A DNA stretch of 64,000 nucleotides from Pseudomonadota bacterium (lineage in GTDB: Bacteria > Desulfobacterota > Binatia > Binatales > Binataceae). The stretch lies in NCBI GenBank assembly GCA_021323945.1, contig JAJPKA010000020.1, forward strand, positions 62,001 to 126,000. The letters run 5' to 3'. Below the pieces are notes generated by a model. It did not search any database. It was not told where the DNA came from and worked only from the letters and a program-made list of their open reading frames with translations. How positions within the stretch are numbered: the stretch's first letter is position 1; the number at the start of each line of letters is the position of its first letter. The position numbers were made by a program, and so were the translations under genes. This document shows positions 9,527 through 17,764 of this stretch, one piece after another.

Positions 9527-10348
9527 TCATGCCGGGCGGACAGTCACTGGTTGCTCATCAGCAACCACTTGCACTGAGGTTACTCCCTCGACCTGGCTTA
9601 CCACCTCGTTCACCAGGTCGTCCCAAGGGGGCACCAAGCCAGGACCGTTAATCTGGACCGCACCGTGTGCGCATTGCACCTCGACCGGTGCGTGCCCAAT
9701 CTTGGGATGAAGGATCAGGGCTGCGCGAATCTGTGCTTCGAGCACCGCATCCCGCATTCGGGCCCATTGTTCTGGCGGCGTAATTCGGTCCAGGTCGACA
9801 GCCAGCGCCGCCAGCAATGATGCAGCGGTCTCCAGCGGCATGGCAAATGTATTGAGCACGAGCGAGAAATTGGCCGGATCATCAAGATCGTAGTTGAACA
9901 GGGTCTGCACCCGAGCCCGTACTTCGCGGTCATAATCGCGCACCCGCCGTTCGGCTACCGCTTCGCTCAGCCCTTCTTCCTGGGCTATCAACTGGGCACG
10001 TTGCTTGAAGGGCCCTGTAAGCCGAACCCGGACCCCACAGCCGCATTCCGAGACCAGGTAGGTGACGGAACGACCGACGACTACGAGATTGTTTGCGGCC
10101 ATTTCCTTGAGCAAGGCGGCGCGAAAGAAGGCGACCACGCGCTGCGTGTCAGTCTTGAGTCGCTCCCAAAAGTGCGGCCGCCGCTCGTCGACTATAACCA
10201 ACTGTTCCGGCGTAACTCTGAATGCCTGGGCGGTCTGGGCAATCAACTGATCGGCGGTCAGAAAACGATAACCGAGCCGCTCGGCCGTCAACCTACCTAA
10301 TTCGAATGCACGCGTCCCCACGTGCTGCGTAAGCGCAATAATCGCCAT
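9527..10348 (-). CDS. Cytidylate-kinase-like protein (Cytidylate_kin2 type) with C-terminal BON domain
   Basis: 273 residues. The N-terminal 180 follow the cytidylate-kinase-like pattern: MAIIALTQ, LAERLGYRFLT, VVVGR, then VRLTGPFKQR and RRVRDYDREVRA, which resemble the CMP-binding and lid Arg-rich parts. The opening loop reads Q-H-V-G-T-R-A-F where the family normally has a G-S-G-G/K loop, so the P-loop is worn and kinase activity is doubtful. Residues about 200-270 form a BON-type domain (VEVQCAHGAVQINGPG ... EGVTSVQVV), which binds membranes or ligands in other proteins. Such Cytidylate_kin2 proteins often sit near redox or stress genes, but here the neighbour is the divergent DHS homologue. 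Role unknown; the fold call is fairly safe. Confidence 0.75.
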   Translation of the reverse strand: MAIIALTQHVGTRAFELGRLTAERLGYRFLTADQLIAQTAQAFRVTPEQLVIVDERRPHFWERLKTDTQRVVAFFRAALLKEMAANNLVVVGRSVTYLVSECGCGVRVRLTGPFKQRAQLIAQEEGLSEAVAERRVRDYDREVRARVQTLFNYDLDDPANFSLVLNTFAMPLETAASLLAALAVDLDRITPPEQWARMRDAVLEAQIRAALILHPKIGHAPVEVQCAHGAVQINGPGLVPPWDDLVNEVVSQVEGVTSVQVVADEQPVTVRPA

Positions 10349-10705
10349 CGGTGTCCCCTCGGCGGGCCGATCCCCGACCTAATCTTAAGAGCAGTCTGGT
10401 CAGCTGGCAAACTGAACAACGACCGCATACGGCTCGAGGCATCGGGTTGCCGCCGCAAATCGGGGTTATCGCCAGGCTAGAGCGGCTAGATTGAGGTCCG
10501 GGCGGCCGCAACAGCATCTGCCAATTGAAATTCTACCGAATAGCCAGGCACCATAACTTTGACGATAGTGCTCAGCCCTGCAGCCCTGCGTTCGCGCCGA
10601 CCTGGGGTCTGTATTCGTTACCGATTGGGAAATCGAAGTGGATTTGCGATTGTACTGTGGCGCGGTCACGGTTACCGTGATGGGGGCGTCGCAGACGCGT
10701 CAGAG
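10349..10705. other. Divergent promoter region
   Basis: This gap separates two divergently transcribed genes, so it must carry both promoters. No confident -35/-10 pair, operator or hairpin was recognised. The downstream reading frame is open back to 10559, so part of it could encode an N-terminal extension of the DHS-family protein, but that stretch lacks family similarity. Confidence 0.4.
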
Positions 10706-11842
10706 ATGGCACGAAAGGCTTCAACCAACCGATTCCTAAGAGGGCAGTCGATCGCACCGCCACCGGTGCGTGGCGATATGACCGCCGCCGAACTAATCGA
10801 CCAAGCCTTTATGGCATACAACGGTCGTCGCCTGCGTGACGCTTGCCGTTTATTCTGCGAAAAAATGCTCAATCCGGACACAATCGTCGGGATGAGTCTC
10901 ACTGGAGCGCTTACGCCCGCCGGACTGGGGATGTCCTGCCTCATTCCGTTAATCGAGAATGGGTTCGTCGACTGGATCGTTTCCACGGGCGCCAACCTTT
11001 ACCATGACACGCATTTCGGCATCGGGCTTCAGCTATTCCAAGGATCGGCTGAGGCCGACGACGTGGCATTGCGTAACTCACATGTGGTGCGGATCTACGA
11101 CATCTTTTTCGATTATCAAGTGTTGCTCTCGACCGACGCCTTCTTTCGTGAGCTGGCGGGCAAGCCCGAATTCCAGCGGCCGATGAGCACGGCGGAGTTC
11201 CATTACCTCGCCGGCCGCTATGTGGCCGAACGGGAGCGCGTACTTAAGCTCGCAGGGCGCTCGTTGTTGGCGGCGGCGCACGAACATGCGGTCCCGGTTT
11301 ACACCTCGTCGCCCGGTGATTCGTCGATCGGAATGAATCTGGCCTTGTTGGAGTTCGAAGGCTCCGGTCTGCGGCTCGATCCGCTGGCAGACGTCAATGA
11401 GACCGCGGCGATTGTTTATTCGGCCAAGAAGCGCGGAATGAAAAGCGCGGTGTTTATTCTTGGCGGAGGCTCGCCCAAGAATTTCGTGTTACAGACTGAG
11501 CCGCAGATTCAGGAGGTGATGGGAGTCGCAGAGAAGGGCCATGACTATTTTCTGCAGATCACTGATGCGCGGCCCGACACCGGTGGGCTTTCCGGCGCAA
11601 CTCCGAGCGAAGCGGTCAGTTGGGGTAAAATAGATCCGCGACGATTGCCGGATTCGGTGGTGTGTTATGTTGACGTAACGGTGGCGCTCCCATTGATTAC
11701 GGCCTACGCGCTGGCACGAGCGCGCCCGCGCAAACCGCGGCGGCTCTACGACCAACGGGAAGCAATGGTGCAGGAATTGAAGGATGCATACCAACGAGTC
11801 CGTCGGAGGCGGGCGCGCACCCAGCAGGTCAAAACAGCATAG
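10706..11842 (+). CDS. Deoxyhypusine synthase family protein (homospermidine-synthase-like?)
   Basis: 378 residues from the ATG at 10706. The family core is plain: [16 protein letters not shown] near the start, [35 protein letters not shown] and SEAVSWGKI. The Lys in S-W-G-K-I is the residue that forms the covalent enamine/imine intermediate in deoxyhypusine synthase, so NAD-dependent aminobutyl transfer from spermidine is plausible. Bacteria lack eIF5A, so the acceptor is not the eukaryotic one; characterised bacterial relatives make homospermidine or other polyamines. The start is uncertain because the frame is open to 10559 and the ribosome site is weak. The inositol-phosphatase-family gene follows after 13 bases, which implies one transcript. 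Confidence 0.88.
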   Translation: MARKASTNRFLRGQSIAPPPVRGDMTAAELIDQAFMAYNGRRLRDACRLFCEKMLNPDTIVGMSLTGALTPAGLGMSCLIPLIENGFVDWIVSTGANLYHDTHFGIGLQLFQGSAEADDVALRNSHVVRIYDIFFDYQVLLSTDAFFRELAGKPEFQRPMSTAEFHYLAGRYVAERERVLKLAGRSLLAAAHEHAVPVYTSSPGDSSIGMNLALLEFEGSGLRLDPLADVNETAAIVYSAKKRGMKSAVFILGGGSPKNFVLQTEPQIQEVMGVAEKGHDYFLQITDARPDTGGLSGATPSEAVSWGKIDPRRLPDSVVCYVDVTVALPLITAYALARARPRKPRRLYDQREAMVQELKDAYQRVRRRRARTQQVKTA

Positions 11843-11855
11843 GATAGAGTGCCGG

Positions 11856-12677
11856 ATGCCATCAGACCAAGCCAACCCACTCCCGACCAATTTGCGGCGG
11901 GAGCTTGACCTAGCGCGAGAAGCCGCCTTATCGGCTGGCGAGATTCTCGAGCGTTATTTTCGCAATCGCGGTTTTGCAATTGATCAGAAGGGCCGCGACA
12001 ATCCCGTCACCACCGCCGACTTCGATGCCGACCGGGAAATCAAGCGCCTGCTGCGCGGTCCCTTTCCCGATTACGGATGGTTATCGGAAGAGACGGCTGA
12101 CAACCCCGAGCGCCTTTCGTGCCGGCGCGTCTGGATTGTCGACCCGCTCGACGGCACCAAGGAATTCATCAAAGGTATTCCTGAGTTCGTGGTCGCGATC
12201 GCGCTGGCGGAGGACGGTCAGCCGGTACTGGGAGTCACCTACAATCCGATCAAACGCGAAATGTTTTGGTGTGCGCGCGGCAGCGGGTGCTACATGGATT
12301 CCGAACCAGTCCACGTCACGCTGACGCCGAGTCTGGCAGAGGCGACAGTGCTCGCCAGCCGCAGCGAGACTTCGCGCGGCGAATGGAAAAATTACGAGGG
12401 AAAAATCCGTGTCAACCCGATCGGCAGTGTCGCCTACAAACTTGCCTTGGTCGCGGCCGGGCGCGCGGATGCGACTTTTACCCGCACCCCAAAAAGTGAA
12501 TGGGACATCGCATCCGGCGCGGCTCTAATCCTCGAGGCCGGGGGGCGTATCACCGATATCGATGGCAGCGAGATGCGGTTTAATAAACCCTCGGTAAAAC
12601 TCAAAGGCTTCGTCGCGTCAAATGCTTTGCTTCACGAGCAGATCGAGCGCCTGATGCCACACGGCGACCGCCAATAA
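11856..12677 (+). CDS. Inositol monophosphatase family phosphatase (IMPase/CysQ-like)
   Basis: Mg2+-dependent, typically lithium-sensitive phosphatase of 273 residues. Metal and catalytic motifs are complete: LSEET (first metal Glu pair), WIVDPLDGTKEF (the D-P-L-D-G-T signature) and SEWDIASGAALILEAGG near the C-terminus. NPVTTADFDADREIK matches the N-terminal helix region. Family substrates include inositol phosphates, PAP (3',5'-bisphosphate nucleotide) and fructose-1,6-bisphosphate; sequence alone does not decide. A longer in-frame start at 11784 would overlap the upstream gene, so the ATG at 11856, 13 bases after the previous stop, is used. Its tight linkage to the DHS-family gene suggests shared expression but no obvious shared pathway. 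Confidence 0.92.
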   Translation: MPSDQANPLPTNLRRELDLAREAALSAGEILERYFRNRGFAIDQKGRDNPVTTADFDADREIKRLLRGPFPDYGWLSEETADNPERLSCRRVWIVDPLDGTKEFIKGIPEFVVAIALAEDGQPVLGVTYNPIKREMFWCARGSGCYMDSEPVHVTLTPSLAEATVLASRSETSRGEWKNYEGKIRVNPIGSVAYKLALVAAGRADATFTRTPKSEWDIASGAALILEAGGRITDIDGSEMRFNKPSVKLKGFVASNALLHEQIERLMPHGDRQ

Positions 12678-12749
12678 CTCCGAGCCTCACGGCTAAGACA
12701 ACCAGCTGCAAGTTATTTTGTACCAACTCTCATCAGCCCAGCGCCTCAA

Positions 12750-12822
12750 CCACAGCTGTGGCGATTCTTCATTGGAGAGCGCTTCGAGACCGGTCAGACT
12801 GTGCGACGGGTCAGCGCTCTCC
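12750..12822. terminator. Inverted repeats between convergent genes
   Basis: Between the ends of the phosphatase (+) and porin (-) genes lie a 12-bp perfect palindrome CCACAGCTGTGG (12750-12761) and a 9-bp inverted repeat GGAGAGCGC (12774-12782) / GCGCTCTCC (12814-12822). No T-run follows on either strand. The position suggests a bidirectional transcription stop, but the class is not proven. Confidence 0.35.
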
Positions 12823-12839
12823 TGACTCTGCGGGTTAGC

Positions 12840-14597
12840 TCAATAGGCGAACTCCATGTTGAGGAAAAATGCATGAGTATCGCGAGGCACCAGATTGGGA
12901 ATTACGGTGTTCAGCGAACCAGGCACCGCCTTATTACCAGGCAGCACTTGGCCGTTCAGCTTGCTACCCGGCACGTAGTTGAATCTTTGCAGAGCCCTGA
13001 CCGGTAATCCGAACTGATCGTGATAAAAGAGCAGGTTCTGACTATCCAGTGCGATTCGCAGATATTCATTAACCTGATAACTAATGCCGACCACGAAGCG
13101 CTGAAAGTCCAGCGGATTTTCAGGCACATGGTCGTTCGGCATGAACCATTGAAACATACCAAAGAGGGTCAACTTCGTGTGAGGAATATGGTAGTGACCC
13201 AGGAAATCAACTCCGATTTCCCGCGCGCGGCCGTTGTTCAGAAATGCCGAATATGCCGCAACCTGCGGTCCGTAGGTGCCGAACAGCGGATAGCAGGGCG
13301 TAGTCGTTGAGCATGAATTTCCCAAGTGTGTACCCGTAGTCAAGGCGCTTCCGGTGGCGGTACCGAAAGCGTCCGCCGGTCCCGACCCATTGTAGAGATT
13401 GGCGAGCTGAAACGCATTCTGACCGTAGTCGAATTCGCCCAGCAGGTTCCACTGCTCGGTGGCATAGTGGACCAGCGCGGCAATTCGGTTGAAATGAGAA
13501 TGGGCGCCCTTCAGCGGGGTCGCGAGGCTATTGCTGGCGGGGGCGACATTCCCCCACCCATAGTTGTAGAAGGCGGTCAGACCCAGGCCATCGTACCGCC
13601 AGCGCGCTCCGAAAGGGTATACCGTGAAGCGTCCCATCACCTGCTTCGTATCCGCCTGCTCCGCAGTGTTGAAGTTGCCACTGTCGAAAACGCCGAAATT
13701 GTAATCTGCGTAGGTCGCTTCGCCGCCGAATAGCCTGATTGGGCCTTGCAAGGTCACCCCGATCTGGCTCGATGACATGCCGAGGTAGTTCCACGGTGAC
13801 AGGTACACGTAACGAAACTGACCGAAGTCTTCTTCCCATGGCACAAGTGGATTCTGTTGTGCCCCAAAGGTGATCGCCGCGCCTTTGAGTGGTGTAATGT
13901 CGTCCAACAAACCTGTGTATTGAACGTAGGCGAATTTGATCCGGAGGTTAAGATCGCCAGTAAGATTGCTGCCGACTGCACTTGCAGGACCGACTTTGCT
14001 GGCGGGAACTGCTCCCCAACCGCGATAGAGTTCCGGTGTGACTCGCAGGGTGAGGTCCGGTCGCGGTGTGAAATATGCGTTAAGGTACAGTCGATTCAGG
14101 TCGAACGAATTGTACAAGTTATTACCCACGCCCGGCGTGTTGAGATTGTCCAGAAAGTAGGGACCATAGCCGGCGTGAGTCCAGGCCCCCCAGTTCAAAT
14201 AAGCCAGTGCTCCCAGACGAAATTTGTTTTGGAAATTGGCCAGATAGCTGCTCCAAGCGGGGTTCATCGCCGCCACTTGCCGTTGGAGCGCCTGTTGTCC
14301 GACGGCCTGCCGCGCCTGGCTTTCCGCCACCAGATTGAGAACCTCTTGATGGGTTCTATCACTGACTCGTTGCTCAACCTGAGCCGCGATGGCCTTGGTG
14401 TCCACTGCACCAAGAACCTTCATCGGTATACGGTTGGGACCGGGTTCGAGAAAAACCTGTTTGGTGCCCCGATCAACATACAGGGTTACGGTCGTCACTG
14501 CGGAGCCCGAGTTCTGCGCGAGTGATGGCTGGTCGAACCAGATCACGCAAACGACTATGGCTGTCACCGACAAAGTAATTTTCGAGTATAGTTTCAT
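12840..14597 (-). CDS. Outer-membrane beta-barrel porin-like protein
   Basis: 585 residues with an N-terminal signal peptide (MKLYSKITLSVTAIVV..., probable cleavage after SLA-Q). After a periplasmic stretch rich in Ala, Gln and Arg (about 70-125, possibly a short coiled coil) come alternating aromatic/polar strands with many Tyr, Asn and Gly, and the protein ends ...HAFFLNMEFAY. A C-terminal aromatic residue of this kind is the signal recognised by the BAM machinery. It looks like a phosphate-selective or carbohydrate-type porin, but no specific family motif was recognised. The ATG at 14597 is preceded by AGGAG; the longer open frame back to 14702 would overlap the lipoprotein gene. It follows the lipoprotein gene after 32 bases and is probably co-transcribed. 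Confidence 0.85.
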   Translation of the reverse strand: MKLYSKITLSVTAIVVCVIWFDQPSLAQNSGSAVTTVTLYVDRGTKQVFLEPGPNRIPMKVLGAVDTKAIAAQVEQRVSDRTHQEVLNLVAESQARQAVGQQALQRQVAAMNPAWSSYLANFQNKFRLGALAYLNWGAWTHAGYGPYFLDNLNTPGVGNNLYNSFDLNRLYLNAYFTPRPDLTLRVTPELYRGWGAVPASKVGPASAVGSNLTGDLNLRIKFAYVQYTGLLDDITPLKGAAITFGAQQNPLVPWEEDFGQFRYVYLSPWNYLGMSSSQIGVTLQGPIRLFGGEATYADYNFGVFDSGNFNTAEQADTKQVMGRFTVYPFGARWRYDGLGLTAFYNYGWGNVAPASNSLATPLKGAHSHFNRIAALVHYATEQWNLLGEFDYGQNAFQLANLYNGSGPADAFGTATGSALTTGTHLGNSCSTTTPCYPLFGTYGPQVAAYSAFLNNGRAREIGVDFLGHYHIPHTKLTLFGMFQWFMPNDHVPENPLDFQRFVVGISYQVNEYLRIALDSQNLLFYHDQFGLPVRALQRFNYVPGSKLNGQVLPGNKAVPGSLNTVIPNLVPRDTHAFFLNMEFAY

Positions 14598-14629
14598 TGC
14601 CTGGTTGCTTCTCCTGCGCTGCTGTGAAG

Positions 14630-14920
14630 TTACGGCTGGGTTTCTAACTGCGGCGCGGAACCGCGCCGGCTTTCGGATGGCGCGGCACCACCTGCGGTCC
14701 ACGACGACTCGTCAGGATGGCCAGATCGTATCTCGGACAGTTGGACCGACGTGTAAATCCTGCCGTCGCAGACATACTTGGTCGGCGTGGCCTGCTGAAT
14801 TAATGCGCAGTCTTCAACCCTTGGTCTCGGACCGGAGCTCAGCAAAGGGTTGTCGCGAGCTGAACATCCCGCACACAGTAAGACCACCAGCCCGCACGTA
14901 AGCCAATCCAACTTTCTCAT
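14630..14920 (-). CDS. Small lipoprotein
   Basis: 96 residues with a clear type II signal peptide: MRKLDWLTCGLVVLLCAGC, with lipobox L-C-A-G-C and lipidated Cys at position 19. The mature part is short, polar and Pro/Ser-rich, with two further Cys. The ATG at 14920 is preceded by an excellent TGAGGAGG ribosome site, so the longer frame back to 15118 is rejected. It sits 32 bases ahead of the porin gene on the same strand, so it may be a periplasmic or outer-membrane accessory to that barrel. No known family recognised. Confidence 0.82.
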   Translation of the reverse strand: MRKLDWLTCGLVVLLCAGCSARDNPLLSSGPRPRVEDCALIQQATPTKYVCDGRIYTSVQLSEIRSGHPDESSWTAGGAAPSESRRGSAPQLETQP

Positions 14921-15613
14921 GGCCTCCTCATGCGTTCGAACGACCTTAAGATTCTGTAGCCCCTGCTTGCCGCTGCTGGGGCGGTGAAAGTGACTTCGAA
15001 TTGCGACGTATCCCGAGGCAAAGGCCATCGAAGTCAACGGCTCTGGATTTGATTGAATTGTCGTTCCGGTTTGCGCCCTGACGGCGCTTTTAACGAGTAA
15101 ACCAATTGGATAAATCATCTAATTTGCCAAAATTTTTTAACACCGCTTGTCCGCCCTGCGGCAGCGACAAGCCATGGGGTCCGAGTTTGGTACGCTGACG
15201 ACCCAGCGTTCCGACGGTGAGCGAAGGCTGGGCTTCATCGTCATCACGAAACGCACCTCGAGGTAAATAGCACTTAATCAATCGACAAGCTAGACTATTT
15301 ATTGGCGGACAGTGGACTTGTCAAGCCCGTGACGCTATCAGTCCCGCGCAGAGCGGGCCTTACACCCCGGTTTTGTGACGACCATTAATCGGGTAAACAA
15401 ATGACAGCTTGTGCCTATTGGGAAAAGGCGAGCGCGCTCAGAAGGACCGCGGTTCGCATCCGCGCTCTGCATTAGGCTTCGGCATTCGTGCTCAAAGAAT
15501 ACACTGAGCAAGCCTTCGCTGCCGCTAATAGTTAAAGTACTAAACGTTCTGATTGCCCCGTATCAATGAGCGGCCTCTGAACTCGAGCTTGCCCGGGGGA
15601 GCGCAACTTGACC
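14921..15613. other. Long intergenic region with hairpins
   Basis: About 690 bases without a supported gene, between the Rrf2 gene and the lipoprotein-porin pair. It contains a 7-bp hairpin GCTTGTC/GACAAGC with a 14-nt loop (15145-15172) and a smaller CCCGC-gcaga-GCGGG hairpin (15343-15357). It should include the promoter of the lipoprotein-porin pair. A tRNA-like arm at 15429-15475 was examined and rejected. Confidence 0.45.
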
Positions 15614-16078
15614 TTAATGTGTCAGCGCAGCAACGCGATGCCCTTTTTTTGGTCGGGCTTCCCGCGAGAGTTTCAGCATATCCGCCAGGGTGGCCGAGTC
15701 GAGGATAGCAGCGGTCTGATCTCGGACCTCCTTCATCAATAGCCGGATACCACAAGTCCTTTCATCGCGACAATCGTCGCACTTCTCATAGGCCGTTTTG
15801 CTGGCGCATGGCAGTGGAGCCAGTGGTCCCTCGAGCATGCGGATAACGTGGCCTACAGAAATCTCGGCGGGAGGTCTACTGAGAACGTAGCCGCCGCCCT
15901 TGCCCTTCTTGCTGCGCAGCACCCCGTGGTTTTTCAGCTCGAGTAGGATCAACTCCAGGAACCGTTTAGGGATGTTGCCGCGTTCGGCAATTTCGGAAAT
16001 GAGCAGGGGGCCGGTTCCGTAATCCTCACTCATGACGAAGAGCGCCTTGAGCGCATATTTGGTCTTGTGCGACAGCAT
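15614..16078 (-). CDS. Rrf2-family transcriptional regulator with Fe-S-type cysteines
   Basis: 154 residues. The N-terminal winged helix is typical (MLSHKTKYALKALFVM, ISEIAERGNIPKRFLELILLELKNHGVL, GKGGGYVL). A cysteine cluster follows at 91, 100, 103 and 109 in the position where IscR and NsrR hold an iron-sulfur cluster, so it is probably a sensor of iron, oxygen or nitric oxide. The chosen ATG at 16078 begins the conserved helix; the frame stays open to 16201 but those residues have no family similarity. No suf or isc genes are nearby, so it is not obviously an IscR acting on a local operon. Possible targets are the lipoprotein-porin pair downstream, but no operator was recognised. Confidence 0.9.
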   Translation of the reverse strand: MLSHKTKYALKALFVMSEDYGTGPLLISEIAERGNIPKRFLELILLELKNHGVLRSKKGKGGGYVLSRPPAEISVGHVIRMLEGPLAPLPCASKTAYEKCDDCRDERTCGIRLLMKEVRDQTAAILDSATLADMLKLSREARPKKGHRVAALTH

Positions 16079-16324
16079 TTCTGCCCGAACACAGATTACG
16101 CCCGTTTGGCCGATTCTCCAAGGTGGACGGTGAATTGGCCACGCATCGTCTTCAGGCAAATGACGGCAGCAACGGTGGCTCGCGAGGGTCTCAAAATCCA
16201 CCGCAGGTTAATAGAGAACCGCTACCGCTGCTCCGTACCGGACCAATTCCGGGTGACTGATGGCTTTGCCGGTTGGATCAGTCGCTTGCAGGAATCGGTT
16301 ACTGACGCCGAGCACCAAGAAAGC

Positions 16325-17578
16325 TCAGCGTCCGGCTGCGGTGGCGGCCATTGTTAATCTGCGGCGACCCGGGCCAGTCTCCGGCAACAGGTACATTGCA
16401 ACTATTGGGAGAATTTGCAGGATTGCTGCCATCAGAAGCACGTTGTGGAGGCCCATTGAGGGCACCAGCAGGCCGCCGAGAATCGGCGAAATGAAGGCGC
16501 CCGTATAACCAACTGCCCAGATTGTGGCGAATGCCGGTCCCATTTTGGCCGGGGTCATTCCAGGCAGTTCCATCATCAGCGTGGCGACCGCGGCCAGTCC
16601 GCCCGATGCCCCGATTCCGATCAGGATGAGCCCCACTGAGATTCCGACGATATCGGTGAGAAGAATCGCGGCAAAATAACCAACCAGTGAGAGGATCGCC
16701 AACGGCCAGAGGAAGGGCTTACGCAGTCCGATCATTCCATTGGCAACGCCGCCTAGTCCCGCGGCAAAAATGCCGGTCAGCGGAAGCAGACCGGTCAGCG
16801 TGGAAGCTTCTTCGAGTCCCAAGCCCCGGTATTCCCGAAAGAATTCAGGTAGAAACGAGGTGTAGATCTGAAAAACCCACATGCCGCCGAACAAGGCGAC
16901 TGACATCAGGATCACCCCCCGCATTCGCAGCACCTCAGAGAGAGCGGATGGCGAGTTAGTTTGAGGACGGTGATTGGCGACGACGGTCGGTTGGCGTTGC
17001 CGACCGAACAGCGTCCATAGTAGTGCAGCCACTGCCGCGCTAAGCCCATAGCAGACCAGAGTGCGCCGCCAAGAGGAACCGACGGCATGATACACTCGAG
17101 GTGTGATGGCAAACAACGCTGTGAGTCCTACATAGGCGATCATCGAGTTGACCGTGTTGATATAGGGCCATTCGCGCTCGCTGAACCAATCCATCACCAG
17201 TGCTGCTGGGGGGCCGATCATGAGGCCGAAGCCTACTCCCTCGACCACCCGGCAGAGGAGCAGCAAGCTGTAACTATTAGTGAGCCCACTGGCGATCTCG
17301 CCAACAGCGAGGAGCCAGATGCCCACCAGCAAGACTTTAAGGGGACCGAAACGATCGGTCAGGGCGCCACCCAGAAAAGAGAACAGTCCGATACACAAGG
17401 AGATGATGGAAATTATCAGACCGAATTGGCCCATACTGATCCGTAGCGAGGCAACTATGGGCGCCAGGATTGGCGCTGGCGCCAGCCAGGCCATCACTTG
17501 AACGATGAGCATGAGAATGATCAGCCCTTCGATAACCCATCGATAAGATGACGAACCTGCTTCGATTCCATTTTCCAT
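16325..17578 (-). CDS. MFS transporter
   Basis: 417-residue major facilitator with about 12 membrane segments. The loop 2-3 motif A is visible as GGALTDRFGPLK, and a second-half counterpart lies after the central loop. GMTPAKMGPAFATIWAVGY and LPETGPGRRR fall near the C-terminal membrane end, as expected. Substrate unknown; the pattern is like CynX/NarK-type small-anion or sugar-acid carriers but this is not specific. The start at 17578 (MENGIEAG) follows GGAGGGG, better than the in-frame ATG at 17596. It is divergent from the FAD/Fe-S oxidoreductase gene, so the two may share a 2-hydroxy acid uptake and oxidation role. That link is inference. Confidence 0.9.
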   Translation of the reverse strand: MENGIEAGSSSYRWVIEGLIILMLIVQVMAWLAPAPILAPIVASLRISMGQFGLIISIISLCIGLFSFLGGALTDRFGPLKVLLVGIWLLAVGEIASGLTNSYSLLLLCRVVEGVGFGLMIGPPAALVMDWFSEREWPYINTVNSMIAYVGLTALFAITPRVYHAVGSSWRRTLVCYGLSAAVAALLWTLFGRQRQPTVVANHRPQTNSPSALSEVLRMRGVILMSVALFGGMWVFQIYTSFLPEFFREYRGLGLEEASTLTGLLPLTGIFAAGLGGVANGMIGLRKPFLWPLAILSLVGYFAAILLTDIVGISVGLILIGIGASGGLAAVATLMMELPGMTPAKMGPAFATIWAVGYTGAFISPILGGLLVPSMGLHNVLLMAAILQILPIVAMYLLPETGPGRRRLTMAATAAGR

Positions 17579-17764
17579 GGGTCCCCTCCATGTCAACGGA
17601 TAACTCGCCTCGCGAGCTTAGGCATAAGTGCGGGCGCTTTGCCAAGTGGCAGGATTCACAAAAATGAGTGATTGCGCAGACTTTGCGCTTCTGAGGATAG
17701 CGCGGACTGCAGTACAATCCGCTCAAGCGCGTCCCACGAGCGTGGAATCGGTGGCGAATGCCTA

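Noticed and set aside
15429-15475. tRNA-like 3' arm (5-bp stem around TTCGCAT)
   Set aside because: No matching acceptor, D or anticodon arm was found, and the loop lacks the conserved A58, so this is treated as chance or a remnant.
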